DNA from: Paroedura picta | Taxonomy: Eukaryota; Chordata; Lepidosauria; Squamata; Gekkonidae | Length of the DNA stretch: 64,000 nt | Assembly (NCBI RefSeq): GCF_049243985.1 | Contig: NC_135372.1 | Span: 67,791,818 to 67,855,817, forward strand | Direction: 5' to 3' | Shown here: positions 23,101 through 35,100 of the stretch, piece by piece | Position numbering within the stretch: the stretch's first letter is position 1 | How the letters are laid out: the number at the start of each line of letters is the position of its first letter | The notes under the pieces: generated by a model | Seen by the model: only the letters and a program-made list of their open reading frames with translations | What the model was told of the DNA's origin: nothing | Databases searched by the model: none | Made by a program: the position numbers and the translations under genes

Positions 23101-26100
23101 AAGCATCCATTTTTGTCCGTCTCCTCCCCAACATCTTGAAACAGGACCATGTTCTCCATGTTTTTGCTTTACTACTTACAGTCAATTTTCTCTGCATAGG
23201 CAAGTAAGTAAGTTTTGCTCATGACCACAACAAAGTGAGGGACCATGCCTAGTGGAATCACAAAAGGGACTGGTATGCTTATAATGGCTAATGCCTTATT
23301 TTTGCTACTTCCAGTTTGTGCACTGGAGCACACTAAAGTTCTATGTCCTTTAGAAATCCAAGGGGATTAACATTTAACTACAAGCTTAAACTGCTATTGA
23401 TGGGGCTTAACCATGCTTAACTTTCTCAAGTAGATCTCCCCATGAGCCAGCAGCAGTATATTTGCTGTGACAAAGATGAGCTACAGTTTCTATGGTAACA
23501 GGGACATTGTAACAACCATCTCTGTGTCCTTCTGAACATTTGAAAATGACTAAAACAGTTGTATCTCAAAATACTTATAAAATAACAGACTGTTGCCAAT
23601 GGTAATTAGGGCGTTCGGCCACTGTACTGAGGTGCTCATATTCACCACTAATTAAAAAGGTGTATCCTTTTAAATATGATAGATAGATACACAAAAGAGA
23701 ACTCCTTCACCTTCTTGCCCTTCTTATGTACAACTCATAGGGACCAGGCTGGGCAATGTTTTACAGGAAATGCTGGATTTGAAGGGCCCTAGTATGATTC
23801 AGCAAGGCATTTCTTATTTCTTATTCAAGTCCCCAGACAAAACACTGATTCTGGCTTGTGATCTTTTAATGAGCTAGGCATCTGTAGAACCCTTCATAAG
23901 GAAAATCAGAAACAATAATCCTAAATAATAAAAAGGAGGTTCTAGCTATTGAATATCACCTTAAAGTCGAAGGGGTGGGGTAAGGTGGGGATGGGAAATA
24001 GCTTCAAGACTAACACACAGATCATGCAATCAGTGCTGCACAAGACTGGCTTCTGCTGAAATCAGGGGAAGGGGGGAATTTGCTATTAAGCTTTATCCAG
24101 CTGAAGAAGTCTGTGTGTTCCCAAAAATGGTGAGTAAGCTTTTGTAGTAGACTCAGTCCTGAAATTATGCATATATACCCAAAGCTACATATTAATTGTT
24201 AAGTGATCAACAGTCAAATTCTATCTGTACAACACATTGGTAGAGTAAGTTTTCATCGGGTGCCTGGTAATATTGAAGCGGATCGTATTGTGTAAGAATT
24301 AATGCACTGTCATGCTAGACATGGAAATTTCTAAACAGAGGTTGGATAGCCATCTGACAGTGAGGCTGATTCTGTGAAAGCTTAAGGGTTATAGGTTACA
24401 GTGGATGAGCAATAGGGTTGTGAGTGTCCTGCATAGTGCAGGGGGTTGGACTAGATGACCCATTAGGTCCCTTCCAACTCTATGATTCTATGCAGTTTAT
24501 ACCCTAAAGAGTAATGATTTCTTCTGTAGCTTACAAGAAACCTGTGCCATACGAGCAGATATGGGAAAGCTGACTCGTCAGATTTTTCTTGAGCTTGCTT
24601 AATAACAACTTAAACATATGGAAAAATTATTTATTTAAACTCATACACATTATCTTTATTATACAAATTACTAAGAGCCCAGCAACCAATTACTTAATTT
24701 TTATGTTTTTTTAAACAAATTAAAATTTGGGAAGTCAATGTCAATACATCATATTATTCTAAACTTCAAGGTTACAAATTTCTACAAAGGCTGGAAAAAA
24801 ATTCAGAAATTTCCCATATTATCATTTCTTGCACATTTAAACACTGCTCAGAGGAAAGCAAATACTAATCACATATTCTGCAACAATCATATACAAATAT
24901 CAAGGTGCTGAATAATATAATAGTCACTTACAGTTTCTTTAAAGGAAGAATTTAGCCAGTGGTTGTTGACTACATTCTGTATAGACATAGGTGGATTTTC
25001 TAAATCTTCAAATGAATCCATAAATATAAAGTCCAGAACAACATCATAGAAATTTATATGTTTCACCTACATTAGGTTCAAAATAGCAGAAGTTACTGAA
25101 CACATTTGCAGAATTAATTAAAGAACAAAATATTCTGATCTCTACAAAAAATCCAGGTAGTCTGGTTGATTTGAAATAAATTGCTTAATTAAACTACTGA
25201 AAAGATAATATAGTGGTGAACTATGAAAAAATCAGTAAGGAAACTGCAGTTTTTAAACACAGTTTATAAATATAGCAGTTGACAATTTCAAACAATTACA
25301 AACAAGAGATATAGAAGAGCAGCATACACTTACTCCCCAAGCAGCAAGCTCCATTTCGGTATTAGACCAATGATCTGCTTGCTCTAAGAAAGAAATCATC
25401 TCATCAAAAACTTCCTCAAACTTCTTTGGATTCTGTGAGGACAGGCCAAGAAGTAGCATGAAAATTAAGCATGACTCCACTTAACTTTTAAAAACAAATA
25501 GTATTTAACTGTTTTGATCTTCAACTAATTTCTTTGAATTGAAAAAGGAAAAGTTGCATAATCTGGAAACTGAATAAATGGCTCCAAGTCAAACCTCTCT
25601 GTGCATTCTGTAGGTATCTCATCAGTTTTAATGTTAAACCCACACTATAGTTATAGTTATGCAGAACTGTCACAGGAACAGAAGTTAATGTGAAGGTCTG
25701 TGCATGAATAGGAGTACACATGAAGAGTCTGTGTATATAAACATTCCTTGTTTTGGGCCAAATAACTTTAATTTCTGACTGAAGATAACATCAACATTTG
25801 CATATAATTCATATTGTAAACAAACGTGGAAAATGTCTCCCTACCACACAGGTCGCCCTAACTAGAAATATGAAGACCAGGATGAGGACTGAAAGTTTTC
25901 AGATGGATAGGAAAGAGACCACCAATTTATTGCAGGCTTTCCCAGTGATGTTAATTTGCTCAGTGTCTGAACATTGGAAACAAATTTTGGGGGAAGGGTA
26001 ATTGTACTGGGAGAAACATTAAAATGAAAAATAAGTCCTCATACTTACAGGAAGTTCTGTCCATGTTTCTGGTGATTCCTAGAGCTACCGTTGTAACTTT

Positions 26101-29100
26101 AGGAACAATCAAGAACTCTATGGTCAGAACATCCTATAAGTATACGAGGCATTATTTTTCTTTTTCTTTTTTTTTGGAGCCCCAATAAGAATGAACAAAT
26201 ACCCTACAACCTTAAAAGGCAACATGCTTGTAAAGCTGTATCTCAACAGACTCATAAAGGAAAACACAAGCAGCTCACTAAAAGATAGGTGGGAGAAGCC
26301 TACTGTTCTGGAAACTCCTATAAGGCTAGGGAAGTTGCAGTTCTAATACATAAAATATCTCCACATGGATCTAGATTCCACAACAGAAACTGGAGATATA
26401 TTTTCCTTTTGGTTAATAGGAGGAATTCACATTTGTGCTAATCAACATTTATAGACCTACTGCAGTTTTCTAATCTGTTATGGTACTTGGGGATTATCCT
26501 GTGATCAGGGGAGGGGACCGTAATATAGTAATGGACCCTCTTTTAGTCAAAGGTCAAATCAATCTAGATCAGCCCTGCAAGGCTGTAGGCTCATATCAGA
26601 ATTGATGAACCTTATATGAGAATTTGGGGAGATATCAGGATACCATACTGATTAGGATAAATCTCATATCCTGTCTTTGGGCGGAGCAGTTTCATCTAAT
26701 GTTTTTAGTCTTTATCTGCATTACTAAAAATTATATACAAAATGATACATTTTATGTTTTTAAAGCAATAAAATGCATTGACTGAATTGAAAACATATTT
26801 CAATTTCCCCTAAAATTTCAGGCGGACCCTCCATATTTATCTTCTATCTACAACATCAATATTTCTGTAAATATTACATCTCTAATCTTAACTAGGATCA
26901 TAGAGTTGGAAGGGGCCATACAGGCCATCTAGTCCAACCCCCTGCTCAACGCAGGATCAGCCCTAAGCATCCTAAAGCATCCAAGAAAAGTGTGTATCCA
27001 ACCTTTGCTTGAAGACTGCCAGTGAGGGGGAGCACCACCTCCTTAGGCAGCCTATTCCACTGCTGAACTACTCTGACTGTGAAATTTTTTTCCTGATATC
27101 TAGCCTATATCGTTGTATTTGTAGTTTAAACCCATTACTGCGTGTCCTCTCCTCTGCAGCCAACAGAAACAGCATCCTGCCCTCCTCCAAGTGACAACCT
27201 TTCAAATACTTAAAGAGGGCTATCATGTCCTCTCTCAACCTCCTTTTCTCCCTCAACCTATCTTCATAGGGCTTGGTCCCTTGGCCCCAGATCATCTTCG
27301 TCGCTCTCCTCTGTACCCTTTCAATTTTATCTACGTCCTTCTTGAAGTGAGGCCTCCAGAACTGCACACAGTACTCCAGGTGTGGTCTGACCAGTGCCAT
27401 ATACAATGGGACTATGACATCTTGTGATTTTGATGTGATGCCTCTGTTGATACAGCCCAAAATGGCATTTGCCTTTTTTACCGCTGCATCACACTGCCTG
27501 CTCATGCTTAGTTTACAATCCACAAGTACCCCAAGGTCTCGTTCACACACAGTGTTACCTAAAAGTGTATCCCCCATCCAGTAGGCATGCTTTTCATTTT
27601 TCTGACCCAGATGCAGAACTTTACACTTATCTTTATTAAATTGCATCTTGTTCTCATTTGCCCATTTTTCCATTGTGTTCAGATCTCGTTGAACTCTGTC
27701 TCTATCTCCCGGAGTATTTGCCAGTCTTCCCAATTTGGTGTCATCTGCAAGCTTGATGAGTAGTCCCTCCACCCCCTCATCTAGATCATTAATAAATAAG
27801 TTAAAAAATACCGGGCCGAGCACCGAGCCCTGAGGTACCCCGCTACTCACCTCTCTCCAGTCTGATGAAACACCACTGACAACAACTCTTTGAGTGCGGT
27901 TCTCTAACCAATTCCCTATCCACCTGACTATCTGAAAATCCAGATTGCAGTCCTTCAACTTATCCATCAACTAGCTTTTAGCCTCACTTGTTTATCTACA
28001 AAATAGCACTTACATTTCCTGTCACGAGATAGTTCAGAGAACAGCTAAGACAGTAAAATACTTTGAACATTAAACATTAAACATCTCATATAAAGGCCAA
28101 TAAGAAAACAGATTTACCTTTCTTGCTCTCACAATTAAAGCAGACAGAATTTTCCTTCCACTTTCTGCAAGAAACAATCTATTGGCAGTATCTGAGAGAA
28201 TTACCTGGAAAGAACCACCACATGTTATAAAGCTAGAAATGTGTAAAAATAGATTAGGCAAAGAAACGTTTTATTATAGTGTGTTGCACATTAAAAATGC
28301 AAATAGAGCAAGACCACTAGCTAAAGGCAACTATCCTGAGTGCTTTCATGAAGCCATACAGAACACTCGTTTGTTCTACAAAAATGTGGGCATGTGTGCT
28401 GATGGGACTTACCAATAAGGCAGTTAAGATCTGGGCTCTCCCCTCCCCCCAGGCGTGTAAGATCTATGCCACTCCCTATAAACCCCCCCCCCCCCCAAGG
28501 CATTATGCACCTCCTGGAAGTGGGGTTGGGAAGGGATTTTAGTCTGCCACCTCTATGCTGTATTGGAATTTTTAGCTGTATGGGGATTTTATTGTGGATT
28601 ATTTTATTGTAAGCCACCTTGAACCATTTTGAAATGGTGGAGTAAAAATCATTTTTTATTTATTAATAAATATTATCTTAATAGACAAGCTTCTACTAAT
28701 GTACAAAATGAAAAATCCTTAGGAAGAAAGAATGATGAAATGTAAGTAGGATTTATATTGATGTGCCTAGATGTGAATATGCTATGCACATTTGTCTTGG
28801 AAACACAATTCTCTACTTTTGTAAAGCAGACAATGGAATCTTACAAATTTAATATAATTGGCAATTATTTAAAATCCACTGTATTCTGAACATAGGTGTC
28901 CACTAAACAAAGTTGCTAAGGACAAGTTCCACAGACTTGGGCAACAAAGATCTCTGCTTTGAGTTTTCATATGTCTCACTGAGCTTTGGACCTGCCTCAG
29001 TCCAGTTGCCTTCAGAGGTCATCTTTCAGAGTGACCAGCACTGTCTTCACCCCATGGCCAGGCCAGAAACCGGACTGGAATGGGTCCAATACCCATTATC

Positions 29101-32100
29101 TGCACCTTCCCTGGACTCTGTGTGTAAAGATTTCTCATACTGTACTGGATTTTGGAGCAGGTAGAAGCAGTTCCTTGTGATGCTTCTGCTCCTCAGTGGG
29201 AATTGGGAGAACCCAAAGAGAAGAGAGGTATGGGCTGTCCATGTTAGGGGGAAATTTCCTCTGGCATGTTGAACTGCCATTCCTAACAAATATGTTAGAT
29301 TTCTAAATAGCCATGTCTAAAAGCTTAGAGCAATATGAGGTAAACCTTTTCCCAAGCCATTTGTGCATGCTGTATAAGGACATTAGAAGAGGAGAGATGA
29401 TGACAACATAGTGCTTCTAAAGTCTGGAGGGCTACCACAGCTTCAGCTAAGCATGAGCCAACCTTGTAATAGGTTCACCACTACCCACCCTCCCTAACTG
29501 GTCTTCATTTTCCTTAGCAGAGGAGCAAACTGGCAGCAGATGCCTTGTTGAGCTCATTCTTAAAATAAACATATTTAGAAGAGTCTTGCTTGATCAGACC
29601 AGTGGTCCATCTAGTTTAGCATCATGTCTTATATAGTGGCCAACCAGTAACTCTGGAAAGCCAACAACAGGATATAGAAGCAGAGGCCTTCTGATGTTGT
29701 ATCCTGTCACTGGTATTCAGAGAGTTCAAGGTTTATTCCTTCAGAGATGCATCAAAATATTGTTTCCAGTACTACTTGGTCATTCAGAGGAGGTATTCAA
29801 ATTGAAATACTTATGCATTCCAGAAACAATAACTACTCCTAAACAGCTACTGTTTAGTTATCTAAGAGTTTTCTGCCCTAAGCAGTTGCATCATGCAATA
29901 TGAGGTGTACCCTTTGCAGATACTGAAATTCAAACCTGTCATACAAAACAATTCTACAGCTAATCTCTTTGTGTGTTTATTCCCTGTCCTAAATAAAAAT
30001 GTTGCTATTCCTTTTTCTTTAATGATTTGACTGGTATTTCTAAAAAACAAACAATAAGAAAACATAAGAAAACAAGAATAACAATATGCATCAATTTGAC
30101 TATTGCTACCTTTTTTCTTCAATTTTATGTCTTAACCGGGGGTTGCTATTCCTAAAGAAACTACTTGCTTCTGCAGTGGGACTAGTTCCCAAATGCATTT
30201 GGCAACACAGTTCATGTGAGTGATGTTGAAGCCCATTTCCATTTTCTTTTTATGTAGCATTTGGGTCAAGTGGCAGAAAAGAATCATATACTCTCTGACA
30301 ACTAAGCTTTACCTGAAAAGCTTGTCGGATACAATGGAGTTTAGCAAGAAAATCGCTGTCACCCAGACACTCCAACATTTCAGTCCTGCACACAACATAA
30401 TAAAGATCAGTATCAGAGGCAGACTTACACTTCTGTATAAGCAAGTCTGGGGACCGTTGTTCAAAGGCAATGTTTTAGAAATGGAATAATTATACAATAT
30501 GAAATACCTCAAGACTCGAGAATAAATCTTGCCCTCTTCTGCCAGCTGCATTGCTTCTTCATATAATGGACAGTGGCAAAAGGAATCTAGATGGTAACTG
30601 TTTCGGCTCTCTTTGTGCTCTGCAAGCTAGAACAGTTTAAAGTTTATTAGATAATTTCCCTAAAGACTATTGCAAATGTGGTAAGTGAGCAGCAGTACAG
30701 CATTGCTTGGAAAGACATCTACTTTTCATTATCACTTAAGCTATATAATCAAGAAAAAATGTATACTATATAGAGAATATTATTCTATTATTGCTTTGAT
30801 GGAAAACTTAGAATTCAATAGAAAGAAGAATAAGAAATGGATTTATCACTGAATCATAGCCCAGAGAAGTAGAAATATATTAACCAGCATTCATGTAATC
30901 CAAAATTACAGGGTAAAGGGTGGAATGACTGCATTATAAAGCTGCTGATTAATTATTTTATTTTGCAAAATTACATTAATGTGTCCTTAATCCATCACCT
31001 GCTTACAATTAAGTTTTTTAAAGATGCTACACAGAACATGAGATAGACTAAGTAATAATGGAATTTTATAAGAGCTGTCAATAGCTGTTGCATCATATTA
31101 AAAGTTTGCAACAACAGCTGAGCTCTAATGCACACAGAACAGCTTCTGTGGCATGTACCAGAAAAGACAAGATGTACAAGGAAGGGGAGACTATTTAGGA
31201 GCAATCTTCAAATTATTTTTTATCATGGAAGGATTAAGAACAGATGAATGAGGAGCTATGCAGATTTAAGCAGGTCAATTTTAGTTCCTTGACCTCAAAA
31301 AGAAAATCCAAATTTTCTATTCTGGAAAGGACCTTTAAAAATATACATAATAGTAATAATCCCAGTCATAATTAGTGTTGTGCTTATCTTTCCAAGTGTA
31401 ACCACAAAGTATATGGCTAAAAGTGTTGGAATCATGTATATTTTATATGTGAAACATACCTTTATATGAAAAAATGTTGGTAGAATCTCCAAAAACTGTA
31501 TTAGTTAATTGGACAAATTATTTAGGACTGTGGTCTATACCCGTGTTCCCCAACCCCCTGAGGCCCTCGGTACCATAGCAGAGGGAGGAGGGAGGGCACC
31601 AGCTTGCCTCCCTCCCCCCATGGTGCGGCCTGCACCACGGGGGCAGGGAGGTGTGGGTGCAAACGCGCAAGCATGGCAGATCTGTGCCTGTGCCCACCGG
31701 CAAGCACCGTGCTGAGGGGGGAGGCACAGGTGCAAATGTGCCAGTGCAGCTGCTCTGTGCCTGCGTGTTTGTGCCCACTGGCGCTCAGCACAGCACTCAC
31801 CAGCGGGCACAAACGCAAAGGCGCGGAGCTGCCGCGCCTGCGCCTCCCCCCTTTGCGTTTGCACCTGTGCCTCCCACCAGCGCCCGCACCTCCGTCCCCC
31901 CCCAGTCTACGGCCCAGAAAAGGCTAGGGACCAGTGGTGCATACCCCTGTGTATAGCTTGCTGTAATGCTACTCTGTCATTTTGTATCATTTACATGTCA
32001 TGTTAACATTTATGCATTGCTTCATTTCTGGTTTTTAGATTATATTACAAGTCGAATCCTATTTCATTATTTATTGAATGTCCCATCTTGTTGACAGTAT

Positions 32101-35100
32101 TAACTTACTCTGTGTGATCCACCTTGGGTCCATTGAGAAAGACAAACTACACATAATAAATGTTAGAAAACCACTATCAAGCCACTTACTTTGTTAACTT
32201 GCATGCATTTTTCTAAGACACCATGTTGTACAAGTAGTTATTATTGCTTAGTAGAGACCACAGAGTAAAAGAAAATCCTAGTTCTCAAGGGTCTGGTGGT
32301 TATGCAATAAAATAGCAAGTGCTACTTCAACATACCTCTGCAGCTGAAACAAATGAATCTGTAGAGGCAATGCTTAATGTATCTCGCAGACTGAATTCAT
32401 CTGTATTATCCTTTACGGTGATGTCCGTGTCTTTATCTTAAAAGGGAAAAATGTTCATTACAACATCTTTTGCATATGCTACATAATTACAGCTAATGGC
32501 GACTAGTGAGGTATGTTACTTAATTTAGATATTTAAACGCCATTTTTCTCCCTTGTGAATATTGAAAAGGCTCAGGGTAGATGATGACATGCTTTATTTT
32601 AAGTGATCATTCACCCAAAGACAGTTGAAAAAGAAACTAGCCTAGCACTAACCTTTCAGAACTTGAATACCATCAAAACTTACTATTGGTGATAAGGTTA
32701 CCCAGGTATGGAGAACTACTTCCAATACCCTGTTCCTGGAGCACAAAATCAACCACCAGGAGGGGGGAACAGGTGAAACTCACCACCCTATAAACACAGA
32801 GCTGTAAACACCCTGTAAACACAGAATCCATCACAGTATGTTGGTCTGTAGTGTGTGTATGCCTGTGTGTAGGAAAGAGGTGGGAAAAATCATGTTCCCT
32901 TCTTTTCCCAGGAAGTGCCCTTCTGTTGATAGATTACCATTGGCTAAAACTCATGTAAAAATACAGGAGGTATTAAATCTTAACATTTTGTTTTTAATTT
33001 TAGGCCACCATTTAAAACAAATACATTTTGACAGCAAACTCTGCCACCACTTCAGACTGGTGGAATGGTAAGCCCAGTTATAGCCATGAATGTTTTAAAT
33101 TAAAGGAAGGGAAACATTTTGGCTTTCTTTCCTCCCTGGGCTTTGTGCAAGAAGGATCCCAGCTTCCTCAGGCTACCTCCCCATGCTGAGGCAAACCTGA
33201 ATAACCACAGGCAAGATAAGCCCCACAGTCTCTGAATCCTTCCTTGTAGACCAGTGGTCCCCAACCTTTTTATCACCGGGGACTGGTCAATGCTTGACAA
33301 TTTTACTGAGGACCGGGGGAGGGGGGTAGTCTTTTGCTGAGGGACATTGCTGCCGCCACCTGAGTTCCTGGCTCCACTTGCTTTCCTACTGGCACCCCTA
33401 ACCTCCCGCCGCCTGCTGGGGGGCGCTGCCAGCAGCAGCTGCATAGTGCCACGCCATGGGGGAGTCCCAGCCATGGCTGCCACCAGAGAGCACCAAAGGT
33501 GAGCCGGCAGCAGAGTGACGGGGCAACCCCCAGGGCAGCAGCCAGGGAGGAGGATGAGGAGGAGCCGTGGCCAGGTACTGACTGATCCACAGACCAGTCC
33601 CAGTCCGGGGGTTGGGGACCACTGTTGTAGACTACTCATCACACAGAAAAGGACAACAAGAATTTATCAGGAGATAAAATGTATCTTGCATAATCAGGAA
33701 ACAGGAAAAATGAACATGGACAAAGGTCTTGGGCAACATCCATCTTACATTATATTAAGGCCATTTTCGAGCTGCCTTTGTATTCCAGTCATTTTAGTAA
33801 CTGGGTGCTATTGGATTTTTTCCTGTAACTCCTGTTTTAGTAACTGGCTTCTAGCAGAATTTATTTACTTGTTCATACTTGCATCGGGCTAGCAAAGCAT
33901 GGTTGAACTGCTTTTGAGGGAAACTGCTTTCTTCCATTTTCTATCTCACTATTGTGCAAGCCATTACAGTGTTCAGTTTAAAATGTCCATAGCAGTTCCA
34001 ACAATGCCACTCCCCCTCCCATGATTTTCCTCAAACTTTCTTTAACATTCTAAGTTTAGATGCTTTGACTTCATTGACTCAATTGAATAAATTAAAGGAA
34101 AACCCTTCAATGTAACCTTGAATAAAAATGTGTTGGTCTTAAAAGTCCCATTGGACTCAAACTTTGTTCTTCAGACCAACACAGCTACCCACCTGAATCA
34201 GTCTTTAAATATATTCTTGTTTCTATTTTTTATTTTATGTAGCAGATATAATTTTGAACATTTTAAAAACTAGAAATCAACCTCCATTTACCATTTGGGT
34301 ACAAAAATTCATGAAGATAACAGAAACTAGCTAACTAAATTTATAGCAAGGTTTTAACACAGTTCAAATAAGAGAACCATTGAAAGAGGGAGAAAGAATG
34401 GTGAGACAAACACTTTTAAGTATCTATAACTATAAACTCAGTTTACAATGCAACTTTTCACCAAACTCAGTGACAAATGCTGTAAAGAAAACTATTCATT
34501 AAAGAATAACTTAATACCTTTCCACACACACACATGCACACTATATATATACACGTATGTATGAAACAAATGTTTAAGACAGTTTTAGATAGGAGACACC
34601 AGCACAATGAAAGCCCTTGGAATGCTCAGCTGCTTGATCCACACGACTGCCCTTGGCAGCCTGTCCCAGATTCTCATGCAGTGCAGGCAGGGCCTTCCAG
34701 CATGTTACTTTATATACTTCCAGCATACATATTTTAGAAGACATAGTTCTTTAACTTCTATTCAGGTGGCAGATTTTCTAAAGCAGAATTATTAGAAAGA
34801 AGCCTATTTAAGATAATAATGATAAATAATAAATAATAATAAATGGAATAATTTCCATTTCAACAGGGGTAGAGTCACTGAACATATCTTTAGCATATTT
34901 ATATTTAAATGCTAACTAAATTTTGGTAATTATTGGAAAACAGAACAGTTTACAAAAAAATAAATTCTAGCATATGAGGAAGGCTGACTATAGGAGCAAC
35001 TGTTAAACATGTGTGTGTTTTCTTCTCCCCAAATACTATTGTCAACTCACAGCTGACTCTTTATACAAGTAGTAAACTGCATTCTTCAAATACAGGTTTC

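Noticed and set aside
31518-31956. Stacked frames on both strands with CxxC-like repeats
   Set aside because: They cover the hAT copy at 31541-31936 and arise from its short internal GC-rich repeats.
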